Source: a virus. Taken from it: a DNA stretch of 52,236 bases. The translations under genes were made by a program, and so were the position numbers. Shown in pieces: positions 1 through 11,300 of the stretch. The stretch lies in the IMG/VR virus record IMGVR_UViG_3300006921_000023, positions 1 through 52,236 of that record. One strand, 5' to 3'. The first letter of the stretch is position 1. The number at the start of each line of letters is the position of its first letter. Under the pieces are notes generated by a model that worked only from the letters and a program-made list of their open reading frames with translations, was not told the origin of the DNA and did no database searches.

Positions 1-3000
1 GCAGTACCTACACTCAAGTCAATCAATGAACCTGCATCATTGTTGTTCCAGTTATTAGATTGTATTTTTCCAGTTCTTACTTTATCACCTGATATTGATG
101 TTGTTCCTCTGTATGTAGATTGTTGTGAAGTTCTATATCCTACTACCATGTACTCATCACCATCTTCAGTTGTTGACATTAAGGCAAATGGTGCGGTTCC
201 TTCAAATAACATTCCTGAATTGTGGATACCAGATCCTCCAGTTGTGGATGATCCCACATCTATAGATAATGGTATAACTTTACTTGCCGCTGATAAATCA
301 TAAGTTGCATATAATTCAGTTTGACCGTTTCCTTGCAGTTTGAATGCTTTGATTGTATTCGGTTCAATACTTAATATTTGGAAACCATTTACATCGTGCG
401 GAACAATATATCTATCACCTAACATTTCAACTGGGATTGCATATCTTCCAGCTGCGCCGGCTCCATCACCATCTTCAATAATTTGGAATGGAGTATTCGA
501 AATGTAATAGTCTCCGTACGATCCACCAGTTTGGCCAGTTGGTACTATTTTTTCATATTCGTCACCTAGACTGAATCCATCTACTGGTAGCAATATTGTT
601 TCACCTTTACCTGCTATGACTTGTTTACTTGGTGGGAATACTCCCATCAAATCAGTAGTAGATGATGCCCCATATCGATGATATGCTAATATTGGTTGAT
701 CTGATTCAATTTTTACATACTTTCCAAAATTTTGAGTGTTCTCAAGTGATGATGTTACGCCAGGATCAGCTCCAAAGAAGTTGAAATCATCGGCAAATAA
801 TCCATCATTTACATCTGAATGCGACATTGTTACAGATGCTGATGCGTATGGAGAGAATATGTTAATTTTAGCTGAAGTAGTAGAATCATCACGACGTGAT
901 TTTATATAGAATTCTTTTGATAGCATTGTGAAAGGCAATATTGCATTACCCGTATCATCAGTTACTATCTGTATTGGTTTATCTGCATCAATTATATAAC
1001 CACTTTGTAAATCTTGATATCCCCATTCTCCTACAAAATATTGTTCTGGTTGTACTGATGCTGATATTATTTCACCAGATGCAGATGTTATTGTTATTTG
1101 TGTATTTGGTTCATAAGTTGCATAGAAGATTCTATTTGTAGAATCCATAGTATCCATAACTACCCATTTAGAATTTGCTGAATCATATGCATCTGGTTGT
1201 AGTCCTGATTGGCCACTTACTCTCAATTCTGCATTGTTGATTTGTATATTACCAAATTTATCAAATTCAATAGCTCCACCCGCTAATTGTCCTGCTCCAC
1301 TACCACTTAAAATTATTTCTTTGTTTGGTCCGATTGATATTTCTTCATTGGATGAACTTAAAGCGATGTTGTCTGATGCAAATCGTCCGTCTGTTAAACT
1401 CCATCCTGCAATATCACCTTGACTTGCTGATATCGATCCACTGAAGATTGCACTACCAGATGCTTGTAGATGGAAGTTGGAAGATGATATTTCTATGTTA
1501 CCACCCGAACCAGATACGAATGCACCTTCTTGAGTTGCAGCATCTGCTGGTGTTCCAATTCCAAAGAAGAATGAAGATCCACTAAACTCTAAAGATGAAC
1601 CTGAAATTTGTACTCCTTGTGGGTTGATCATTAAATGTGCTGCGTTACTTGCTGATAAGACATTAAGAGCTATACTGGCTGTTGTTTGTTCAATACTAGT
1701 GACGTCTCCTTGCAACGTTTCAACAGTTGATGTTATATTCGTTGCAGTAACTGAAAGACTTGCGCTTGATTGTACAGCAGAAGTCACATCTATAATAGTG
1801 AAACCATCTATCTGCATTGCAGTGTCATCTTGATGATGATTGACTATCATCATTGGTCTTACATACTTGGTTCCTGTCTTGAATACGTTATAAGGATCCC
1901 CTCCATGTTGGTTATCAGCTGCATTGTTGTCAATTGCTGCAGCTATTGTTGGCCAAGAGCCATCTGCAGATTTTGCATGAGTTGCAACACCAGTTGAAGA
2001 TGTGCTTTCTCCCGTGATTGATCCACTAAAATCATACCATCTGTGGGGATCAGTTTGAGGATTGATAGCTTTTGAAGCTATGAAATATCTATGTGTGCCT
2101 GGATCTTCACTTATATGGTTACCATATTCATCTAAACATATAAATCCTGCATAGAAGTTTGTTGAAGTATGGCCGGCAGATCCTTTATGAGAAACTCTAA
2201 ACTTAACCCGTCCTTGATAAACTCTTGAAGTATCAACTGGAAAGGCTTCAGATCCTACTATTTTAGCGTAATTACTTGAAGTTGCTGTAGATCTGAACTC
2301 CATTGCTTTACCAAATCTTGATCCGGTTAAATCTGATCCAGACGCAAGGTGTGCAAATTTCATTGTAGCTTTTTTAACCGATACATCATCTATATATGCT
2401 ATATCGTCATGATGTACCATATAACTTAAATGAGTGGTAGTATCTTTTGCTACGAAATAAGCTACTCTTTCTACTGCTAGAGCATTACCTGCAGCTGCAT
2501 AAACATGTAAGTATTCACCAGATGGAGTACCATGTGGATTTGCTGTAGCTCCATGAGATGTTCTAAGATAGGCTGGTTGTGCGTTGGTTGTTCCCGTTCC
2601 ATATTGTGGTGTTAGGTGCGCCACTACTTCGTAAGTAGCTCCTACTTCTGTTGAGAACGATTGATAGATTCCCTGCCAACCATATGAACCACCACCACCC
2701 GTTATTTTTAATCTACCAGCATCATGTGATATGGTTGCTCCTGGATAGGCAGCTATAACAGCCCAACCATTGGTATTACTAGCGAATGTTGGATTTGTAA
2801 GAAGTTCAGACTGAGCTGATCCTAACGTACCTGATGTATAGGCTATTCCAGCAAGATGAGTAGCTCCATCAGAAATAAAAAGTTCATCTAAATTTGATCC
2901 AATCGAATCAAGGCCAGCGTAATTACCACTTCCCGCGCCATCCGAACGGTAATGGTCTTTATTCCATCCCGCATATCCTTGTGACCAATCTTGATTGAAG

Positions 3001-6000
3001 AACTGTGATCCAGTTGTAAGTCCTTGTATATTTTGTACTGATAAGTTAATTGATCCAGTCGCAAGTTCTAATGCTGATACTGAACCTTCTAATGTACCTG
3101 ATACTGTGTTCAGTGCTGATACAGATGCATTGATTGATCCAGTTGTTATCTCAAGTTGTGATAAACTTGCTGATTGATCTGTATTAGTTGCAACTGTTAG
3201 ACCGATACTGTAAGCATTCTGATTGATTGATGAGTTTGAAGCTGAGATAGAAGATGAAATCGTTGAAACGAAACTTCCCGAATCTATTTCTAGTTGTGCT
3301 ATACTTGCTGATGCATCTCCTGCTGTTAAAGATAGAGATCCAGTTATTTGTAATGTTGATCCATCCCAAGCTAACTTATCACCTAGACTAAATATACCTT
3401 CTTGGTTTACAGACAGTTGAGGCCAAGTTCCCACCGTACCCGAAGATCCTATATTGAATGCATAGATATATGCAGTTGTTTGATGGGCTGTGAATGAAAT
3501 TTTTCCTGCATTGTAGCCGGTATTACTAGTATCAGACTTTGTAACTCCATTTACTCCAGCATTATATGTTGTAGTGTCTGATATGTAGAATGACCAAGTT
3601 CCTGTGGAAGATGGAATGATCCAATTGAAGTCATATTTAAGTCCGACTACTAAATTAGTGATCGCTTGATAACCATATCCATTTGTAATTAAATTTGTTA
3701 CTTCAGGGGCATTTGTAGTAGTTAAATGACCACCACCTATTGTCCAACCGGTTGTTCCATCTGTTAATGATCCGTTTGTTAAGAAATCGGATCCAGAATC
3801 TCTAGCTACGAACGGAGTATTACTACCTTTCCAATCTCCCGTTCCAAGGAATAATTTTTTATTTGTACCATCCAACGTCACACCTTCACCTGCAGTACCT
3901 ACTGTGAGTTTATTTGAGATGTATCCATCTGCTCCTGCTATATTTGGTGAGTAGATTGATGTGCTTGTTATGAATGTACTTGATCCAGAATATTGACCGG
4001 TTGCGATTGCAGTACCTATATCAATAAATGAACTTATATCTGTTGTTGCTTGTGTGACTTTTTTAACTGCTGGTTTTGCCCAAAGTACGTATGGTGTATC
4101 GTCATCTGCACCGTATGCATCCACATTGTGGAAAGTTCGTATAGAACACCATTTGGATCCTGAACCCCAGATGTAGTCAGTAGTCTGTTTAACCTTTCTA
4201 CCAGTTACAGTATCATACATCCCACCTTTATAGGTGCCATCATAGAAAGATGAAGAACCGTGTATATATGCTACAACTAGATACCAACGATCTTGTTGTC
4301 CTCCTCTACCTCCATCTGCAATGGATTGTGTGAAGTTTCCTTTTGAAGATACTCCATCTCCTGAGAGCGAGAGGAAGTATGGATTCCAGTTAGCTGTATT
4401 TGGAGTGGCAGAGTGATATCGCATTCCTCCCATAGCAGCTCCCGCTGCATATGCATTCCCTGAAGATGCATACTCAGCAAGGTCATAAAGTATCCCATTT
4501 GGTCCCCAAGAACCTACTGAAAGAAATTGTGGCCAATTTTTATGTGCAGCATCACCTGGATTTGTATGTGAACCAGATGCACCTTGGAATACATTATCAT
4601 CTCCAGAACGTGCTCCAATGTACCAAGAACCAGTCATTCTAGATTCACCTGGGAAGTTTACATACATAGAAACTTGGTATGTTTGCATGTGATCTACCTC
4701 AAACCAATCCGTGTAAAAACCACCACCGTCTGTATCTGAATCTGGTGATGCTACCCAAACTTTTTCGTTGAGTCCATGTGGTCCGACTGACATTGATATT
4801 TCATTGTCTGTTGTTTCACCAATTTTATAATAATTTGGTGTTGCTGATTGAACCCATGGATCTGTTATAGATAAATTAGAAAAATCATTTAATATATTTT
4901 CGCCTGGTAGCATTGTACTACCAAATGATAAGTTAACTGCTGGTCCTAATCTTACGCCATCTGTTTCATCATATTGTATGAAACTTCCAGTTGGATTTCC
5001 ATCACCGATATATGCTCTTGGTGCACCCGAGTTATTTTCTAATTGTATTCCAGTTCCACTAAATTTAGATGAGCTTAATGATAATTTTCCTGCTGCATCT
5101 AATCTAGCATCATTCTTGAATATTGATCCGGAATCAACTGTCCATCCACCGATCAATGCTTCGGATGCTGTTACATCTCCTTCGATAAGTCCAGCACTTG
5201 CTGAGAATGCTCCATCCTGATCAACTTGGAAATGAGATGATGATATCATGTAAGTACCATTTGGTTCTAATTTAATCTTATTACCGCCATCTGTGAATTT
5301 ATCTGATTCTATTTTCCATCCAGCTATATTACCTGCAGATGCTGATACCGTACCTTCAATCGTTAAATTTGTTCCATCAAAATATAATTTTGCAGTATCT
5401 GCTAATCCACCTAGATGTAGTTTACCTCCATCAAGGTCAATCATTGAACCTGCATTATTGTTATTCCAATTATTTGATTGTACTTGTCCAGTTTTAATTT
5501 GATCACCTGATATAGTTGTACCAGTGCTAGTTCCAGCTGGATTCAGATAAAGAGCTCTTACTTGTCTTTCTGATAAACTTCCGGTGTATATTCTTATCTC
5601 ATCTATTGATCCATTCCATCCATGTCCGTAATTTACTGCATATTCACTACTGGCTAGATCTGCACCTCCTCCAATTCGTGTGAAACTAAAACCTGCTTGA
5701 CTAGTTCCAGTTGCTGTCCATGCATCCGTACCTTCCAGTACTCCATCAATATATAATTCGTTCAGTTGATATTTGGATACTAGTACATAGTGGTGCCATT
5801 CTGTGTCAGCTACTACGTTTGAAGTCCAGCTGGAATGATTACCTCCAGTGTTATCTGTTCCTTCATGATTCCATCTAAACTTACCTCCCGATACACCGAT
5901 GTCAATGAAATTATTAAATGGAGATCCATATAATATTCTTTGGTATTTAGTGTTGGTGGAGCCATCTGTTATAGAGTTTCGTCTGGCCCAGAATGAGATT

Positions 6001-8375
6001 GCAAATGCATTATCAGTACCATAGGAATCAACAGCTGTTGTTGGTATATCAACATATTGACCTGACCCAGAGTTAGGTACTGTAATAGCTGTGAAGCTTA
6101 ATGCTTTACCAGAAATCGATCCTGATATTCCAGAACCTGATATCCAAGTCGGCAGTCCGTTTGGTGTGCCTGTGGAAACAGTTAGCGTTCCATGTGCTGC
6201 TTCTCCTGATTGATCTAATGCCGTGCTTCCCGTTCCTTGGTTAAATGAATAATGTCGAATTAAGTTTTGATCTGATGGAAGTTGTGGAAGAGATCCTACT
6301 GATAACTGACCACCTACAGTTACTGAGCTTCCTATTTCAACCGAACCAGTTATTACACCCGAACCTTTGAATAAGAAATCTGATGCTGTTATCTGTCCTG
6401 TAGATTTTAATACTAAATTATCATTTGAACTTGAGATGGTTGCTGTGTCAATGCTGAATCCACCTATGTCGCCTGATAGAGCTGATATTTTTCCAGTCAG
6501 ATAAACATTCTCTGAATATAATCCATAGCCACTCAATGCACCGAATGTTGGATCTGTTATTCCTGTTAAGTTTCCTAACCGTGCTTTTATTTTATCTGAT
6601 GTATTAAATGCAGCGTGACTATCTACTCCATCTATAACATCTATATATGGTGAGTTTGTATCTTGAGCTGTTAAGTATATTGCAGCATCTCTATCAGTAT
6701 CAACTGTGCTACCTATTCTCACATAATCAAAACTTGATGATGGTGGAGTTGTTCCCCCGTCTACCACTGCAATTACAGATCCACTATCACTTCGTGAAAC
6801 CACAATCATGTTGGACTGATATACATTTGCACCGTCGAATTTCTGAGCTCTGATTAAATCACCTCTGACAAATCCATGGTCTAATGCATCACTTCCAGTT
6901 TCAAAATATAATGAGTGTGATACGCCACCAGCTATATATCCACCAATATGAGATGATGATATTATTTTTCCTGCGTTGGATATCCATAAAGATCCATTAG
7001 TAGCTCTTACTTGATTTGCAACTAATTCATATACTTGGAATTCACCACGAACGGATAATCTATCGAATTCTGCAAATGTTCCATTCGATCCAGATCCTAT
7101 TCTAAATCCAGATCCCGCGAATCCACTGAAGTAGGAAGGAGAGCTGATAATATTTGTAGATCCATCTCCTACAATCATATCACCATATACTTGTAATTTA
7201 GCAACTGGATTACCTGACGTTAATCCTATAGCGGTATCTCCACTATCTACATCTATAGTGAATAAATTATTTGTAGAACCACCTTTTCGAATTGTAAGAT
7301 GGTTATCATTACCATCATATACAAAACCTGCTCCACCATAATGAGGTGATGCACCTGTAGAATTATCTGCAAACCATAGAGATGCTTGTGATGTAGAATC
7401 TTCATCTCCAAATAGAGTCATAACTACATTTGCAGTTCCGTCACCAATCTGCAGATCTGCTGTAGAAGCTGCCGTATTGATTCCTACATAACCACTCGTA
7501 TTGATCATGAAATTAGGAGTAGTTGTATCTCCAAACCAAATATAATCCTCACCGCCAGTACGTGTTTCCGTATCTACCCTAAGACCTATTCCTGATCCGT
7601 TAAGTCTCGTGTTAACATCTAATCGGGCTGCAGGACTTGATTGTGCAATACCGACATTTCCCTTCATATCAATTCTAAACGTTTCAGCTAATCCATCTGG
7701 AACACCATCTGCTGCAATATCTCTTTCTTGTTCAATCACAAAGTCTGCTGCACCCCCTGCTGTTCTTTGAGCTCCTAGTTTTACACCATATCGATCTAAA
7801 GTAGTATTGGGACTTGTCTTAAAGAATATAGCTGTTCCTGCACCAGCTGTATATGAGTCTTGTTGAAGAACTTGATATGTTGTGAAAGTATTTGCTGATG
7901 ACTGACTTAGTTCTAGCAGTGCGTGAGGATTAGCTGTTCCTATACCAACATTACCACCTTGTGGAATTTGTATGATTGGATTACCTGCTGTTCCAATTTC
8001 TAAATTATTGCTCGATTTCCAGTCAATTTTTCCATGGCCTCCATTTATAGAGAAGGAGAATGTATGATTGTTTCCTGAGGGATTTGGTAGTCCGAATTCG
8101 TAGTTGTAACTTCTTTCAGTCATCTTCAATAATGGACGATCTGAATATGCACCAGTTTGAGTTGTTCCATCGGATGTTTTATTTATATGTAAGTGGCCTG
8201 TGGGAGAAGTAGTTCCAATACCTATCATTGGGCCATAACCCTTAGTACCAGAAACTGATGGGATAGTGCTACCAGCTGTTGAGTGTGATACGTATAAGGC
8301 TGTGGATTCTGATACTTGTATATCGTATCCAGCGCTTGAACTTATATGTCCGTCATATATAAAAATATCTGCCAT
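1..8375 (-). CDS. Giant fibre-like structural protein (C-terminus outside window)
   Basis: One reading frame stays open from an ATG at 8375 to the left edge, giving at least 2790 residues; its stop is outside the window. The start follows the upstream gene's TAA by one base. The N-terminal half carries VGIGT-type repeats typical of phage fibre shafts. A LamG/ConA-like domain lies at about residues 700-945 (starting LIRHYSFNQGTG, with WHHYVLV and SIDEIRIY). Alanine/serine-rich helical repeats (about 1680-1790) and two jelly-roll-like segments starting FLTNGSLTDG (about 1526) and LLTNPTFASN (about 1855) follow. Modules of the GGW/AGWxI type recur. LamG and jelly-roll folds often bind sugars, so a receptor-binding tail fibre is the likely role; that is inference. 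No S74 chaperone domain is visible, but the C-terminus is missing. Confidence 0.8.
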   Translation of the reverse strand, partial: MADIFIYDGHISSSAGYDIQVSESTALYVSHSTAGSTIPSVSGTKGYGPMIGIGTTSPTGHLHINKTSDGTTQTGAYSDRPLLKMTERSYNYEFGLPNPSGNNHTFSFSINGGHGKIDWKSSNNLEIGTAGNPIIQIPQGGNVGIGTANPHALLELSQSSANTFTTYQVLQQDSYTAGAGTAIFFKTSPNTTLDRYGVKLGAQRTAGGAADFVIEQERDIAADGVPDGLAETFRIDMKGNVGIAQSSPAARLDVNTRLNGSGIGLRVDTETRTGGEDYIWFGDTTTPNFMINTSGYVGINTAASTADLQIGDGTANVVMTLFGDEDSTSQASLWFADNSTGASPHYGGAGFVYDGNDNHLTIRKGGSTNNLFTIDVDSGDTAIGLTSGNPVAKLQVYGDMIVGDGSTNIISSPSYFSGFAGSGFRIGSGSNGTFAEFDRLSVRGEFQVYELVANQVRATNGSLWISNAGKIISSSHIGGYIAGGVSHSLYFETGSDALDHGFVRGDLIRAQKFDGANVYQSNMIVVSRSDSGSVIAVVDGGTTPPSSSFDYVRIGSTVDTDRDAAIYLTAQDTNSPYIDVIDGVDSHAAFNTSDKIKARLGNLTGITDPTFGALSGYGLYSENVYLTGKISALSGDIGGFSIDTATISSSNDNLVLKSTGQITASDFLFKGSGVITGSVEIGSSVTVGGQLSVGSLPQLPSDQNLIRHYSFNQGTGSTALDQSGEAAHGTLTVSTGTPNGLPTWISGSGISGSISGKALSFTAITVPNSGSGQYVDIPTTAVDSYGTDNAFAISFWARRNSITDGSTNTKYQRILYGSPFNNFIDIGVSGGKFRWNHEGTDNTGGNHSSWTSNVVADTEWHHYVLVSKYQLNELYIDGVLEGTDAWTATGTSQAGFSFTRIGGGADLASSEYAVNYGHGWNGSIDEIRIYTGSLSERQVRALYLNPAGTSTGTTISGDQIKTGQVQSNNWNNNNAGSMIDLDGGKLHLGGLADTAKLYFDGTNLTIEGTVSASAGNIAGWKIESDKFTDGGNKIKLEPNGTYMISSSHFQVDQDGAFSASAGLIEGDVTASEALIGGWTVDSGSIFKNDARLDAAGKLSLSSSKFSGTGIQLENNSGAPRAYIGDGNPTGSFIQYDETDGVRLGPAVNLSFGSTMLPGENILNDFSNLSITDPWVQSATPNYYKIGETTDNEISMSVGPHGLNEKVWVASPDSDTDGGGFYTDWFEVDHMQTYQVSMYVNFPGESRMTGSWYIGARSGDDNVFQGASGSHTNPGDAAHKNWPQFLSVGSWGPNGILYDLAEYASSGNAYAAGAAMGGMRYHSATPNTANWNPYFLSLSGDGVSSKGNFTQSIADGGRGGQQDRWYLVVAYIHGSSSFYDGTYKGGMYDTVTGRKVKQTTDYIWGSGSKWCSIRTFHNVDAYGADDDTPYVLWAKPAVKKVTQATTDISSFIDIGTAIATGQYSGSSTFITSTSIYSPNIAGADGYISNKLTVGTAGEGVTLDGTNKKLFLGTGDWKGSNTPFVARDSGSDFLTNGSLTDGTTGWTIGGGHLTTTNAPEVTNLITNGYGYQAITNLVVGLKYDFNWIIPSSTGTWSFYISDTTTYNAGVNGVTKSDTSNTGYNAGKISFTAHQTTAYIYAFNIGSSGTVGTWPQLSVNQEGIFSLGDKLAWDGSTLQITGSLSLTAGDASASIAQLEIDSGSFVSTISSSISASNSSINQNAYSIGLTVATNTDQSASLSQLEITTGSINASVSALNTVSGTLEGSVSALELATGSINLSVQNIQGLTTGSQFFNQDWSQGYAGWNKDHYRSDGAGSGNYAGLDSIGSNLDELFISDGATHLAGIAYTSGTLGSAQSELLTNPTFASNTNGWAVIAAYPGATISHDAGRLKITGGGGSYGWQGIYQSFSTEVGATYEVVAHLTPQYGTGTTNAQPAYLRTSHGATANPHGTPSGEYLHVYAAAGNALAVERVAYFVAKDTTTHLSYMVHHDDIAYIDDVSVKKATMKFAHLASGSDLTGSRFGKAMEFRSTATSSNYAKIVGSEAFPVDTSRVYQGRVKFRVSHKGSAGHTSTNFYAGFICLDEYGNHISEDPGTHRYFIASKAINPQTDPHRWYDFSGSITGESTSSTGVATHAKSADGSWPTIAAAIDNNAADNQHGGDPYNVFKTGTKYVRPMMIVNHHQDDTAMQIDGFTIIDVTSAVQSSASLSVTATNITSTVETLQGDVTSIEQTTASIALNVLSASNAAHLMINPQGVQISGSSLEFSGSSFFFGIGTPADAATQEGAFVSGSGGNIEISSSNFHLQASGSAIFSGSISASQGDIAGWSLTDGRFASDNIALSSSNEEISIGPNKEIILSGSGAGQLAGGAIEFDKFGNIQINNAELRVSGQSGLQPDAYDSANSKWVVMDTMDSTNRIFYATYEPNTQITITSASGEIISASVQPEQYFVGEWGYQDLQSGYIIDADKPIQIVTDDTGNAILPFTMLSKEFYIKSRRDDSTTSAKINIFSPYASASVTMSHSDVNDGLFADDFNFFGADPGVTSSLENTQNFGKYVKIESDQPILAYHRYGASSTTDLMGVFPPSKQVIAGKGETILLPVDGFSLGDEYEKIVPTGQTGGSYGDYYISNTPFQIIEDGDGAGAAGRYAIPVEMLGDRYIVPHDVNGFQILSIEPNTIKAFKLQGNGQTELYATYDLSAASKVIPLSIDVGSSTTGGSGIHNSGMLFEGTAPFALMSTTEDGDEYMVVGYRTSQQSTYRGTTSISGDKVRTGKIQSNNWNNNDAGSLIDLSVGT
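18..101. repeat. Direct repeat in giant fibre gene, copy A
   Basis: About 84 bases here resemble 5436-5519 at roughly four bases in five by eye. On the minus strand it encodes TGKIQSNNWNNNDAGSLIDL; the other copy encodes TGQVQSNNWNNNNAGSMIDL. The repeat marks a duplicated module. Confidence 0.8.
5436..5519. repeat. Direct repeat in giant fibre gene, copy B
   Basis: Second copy of the module seen at 18-101, same frame and orientation, about 5.4 kb apart. Confidence 0.8.
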
Positions 8376-8376
8376 G

Positions 8377-11300
8377 TTATAGTTTTCTAATCATACCTTT
8401 TATTAGGTTGGATTCACCGTTCGATGATTCTAATGCTTGTGCTATTACTGTTCCTGTCCTTAATAAATATTCGTCTGGTTGAGCTTTCGCGTGTCCTATT
8501 TTGTCGGATGTTGTCAAGAAATCCCCTTCTTTCACTTCACCAGTTACTAGAATTGGTTCCGCTCCCAATATGATTGGTTCATCTTTCCCTTCTTGCGTCA
8601 CACCCATTACCATTTTATCTTGTTCTTTATATGATGCTACTAATTTACCGTTTTTCCAAACAACTATTGTACCAGTTTCTAGTTCTCCGATACCCTCAGT
8701 TGCAAGTCCAGTCTCAAAGATCGCTCCTACCGTCGTTTGTACTGCAAACACATCACTAAATCTTACTGCTTTAGTTCCTAATGCATGTTCATTATCACCA
8801 AACGTCCCAATCGCTCCAGATACTTGTAATGCAAATCCATTTGCATGTGGCGTTGCAACTCCAATACCTATTCCACCCGCTCCATCTGCTACCCATTCCT
8901 TTCTATCATCAGTTTCGTTATATAGTTGGAATGCATCTCCATCGTTTCTTAAATGATACTCATCACTAGATCCAATTTTTGTTTTTATAAATGCTGCTGG
9001 GCCATTTTCTAGTATTATATCTACCGATCCACTTACATGTACACCATCTAAACTTGCAGTAATATTTGTAAAAGATCCAGATCCATTAGCTAAGATTGAT
9101 CCAGTAATTATCATATCATCAACTATATCTATTTTAGTAGCTGAACCACTTGATTCGAAACGTGCAGCATATATTGTTCCACTAGCACTTATATCACCAA
9201 GTATAGATAATGTTGATTCTGGATTGTTTAATCCGATACCAACTCGTTGTGTTGAGTCGTCTACAAATATTGCGTTATCGTAATTAGTAGATCTGATTTC
9301 TACGTCTTGGCCGCTTGCATTACCTCGCAGATATAGAATTTCATTACTTGCTCCAACATAACCATTATATGTTCCATCCGTATCCTTGAAGTATAATGTT
9401 GGATCGCTTGATTCTATTATTATATCGTTACTCGTACTTATAATACCAGTCGATGTAATGTGGGTATGTTCTGTTCCATTAGTTCTGAAGAACATATTGT
9501 CAGTGGTGTGGTCGTATTTTATCATTCCTATACTACCGTTTCCACTATCTCCAAATGTAACTCTACTTGAATGTCCAGTTCCCCCTAATATTTCAATTCC
9601 TGCGATTGCCGAGTTTTCTACTGTTAGTTGATATCCAACGTCTGGTGTTTGTCCTGAGTCTCCATCTTTAACGTGTAGTGTGTTTTCTGGATCAATTGTT
9701 CCTATACCAACTCTTCTATATACATCTACATCTTGATCAGTCATATCATATGCAGTACATGATGCTAAATACCATACTGTTGCAGGACCAGCTTCATCTA
9801 AGTATACATGTCCTGCAGAGCTAAAAGAATGTCCCTCGAGCTCGTAAGAACCAACGTGGTTGACTCTAGCATACCATTCCCATTTACCAGTTCCCATAGT
9901 GTTAGTTAACCAGTAACTATCTTTATCTCTTCCTTGGCTATTTTCAGCTAGAGTTAAATATCTTCCTTCTGGTATGAGTGCTTGGAATACTTGGACAACC
10001 GTTTTACCCTCTCCAGTATAGACTTGATAGAATCCACCATCTCCAGGAACAGCTGCTCCTCCGTCATATGTAATTTGGATAACATTTCCAGATCCGTTTG
10101 GTGCCACACTACCTGTGAGTGAAGCACCATTTGGTGAGAATCCAAAGAAGTCATCTGCTAATTGTTGAGACCAAGGTTGCCAAGAGTGAGATACATATCC
10201 AGATCCTGCATTGTTGTATACTTGGACATCATTTTTACCATCTGCAAACTCTTTATCTAAAAATAAACATTTTCCTGATTTTTGAATAGCTCCTACTATT
10301 GGATTGAATGGTCCTCTCGTTTCTGTTTCTCCACCCATATATAAAATTCTACGAGTCCCAATGCTTGGAGTTTCCGACATTGCCAATCCTCCATAAATAT
10401 CCAACGATTCAGAAGTAATACCTGTCGGTGTATTTCCTAAAGCTATTTTAGTTGGAACGTAAAAAGCATCATTTGCTCCTGAGTAATAAATCGCATTATC
10501 GTCGGAATTATCCTTGAATGATATACCAGTTAATCCATCTGAGGATTCAACTCTAAAAGGAGTATCATCTGAAGATATTACATGTAGTGGTTTATCTGGT
10601 GCTGTTGTATTTATACCAACTCGTTTCTGTGTTGGCCACACAGTGAAGTTTTCATAATCTGTAGATCCTGTTCCAATGTGGAATTTTGCATCTTTTGAGA
10701 TTAGCGAGAATGCAGTGTCATCGTCTTCAATAATAATCAATGCTTTATCATTAGTACTTTTGAATCGGGCTACTGAGTTAATACCATTTCGTCCTTCGAC
10801 ATCTAGTGTATATATTGGAGATATAGTTCCTATACCAACTGCCGAATGCAATCCAAATATACCACCTCCGGAGAATGATCCAGTTCCACTTCCACTTATA
10901 TCTGCAGAAGCTGTTATGTTTCCATCTACAGTTAATCCAGAGCTATCTGCTAGAAGCCAATTTTCTTCATTGAAAGGAGCGGTTGCACTATCAGCTACTG
11001 GTGAGGCCGTTTCAACATTTGTTTTTCCAATTGCAAACAAATCATCTCCTATCATCATTACACCATGTCCAGAAGTACTATTACCAGCAGCTTTGAAAGA
11101 CATATAGTCTCCAGTATTAGCCAGCCAACCGGTATAAATAATATCGTGGTTAGGAGCATTTGTCCAACCCGGTGTATATTTTCTTAGTATAGTAGAATTG
11201 TCTACTACGAGTCCTCCTTCAATAATTATATTACCTGATGCTGATATGTGGCCACTTGCACTTATAATACCATCAGCTGAAATACTTAACTTTTCTACAT

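Noticed and set aside
3184-3369. A 61-codon minus-strand frame within the giant fibre gene
   Set aside because: Out of frame with the continuous fibre frame and with no independent start signal.
8501-8956. A 151-codon plus-strand frame opposite the fibre gene
   Set aside because: Rich in serine, proline and threonine as expected for the complement of a biased fibre sequence; opposite strand to all real genes.
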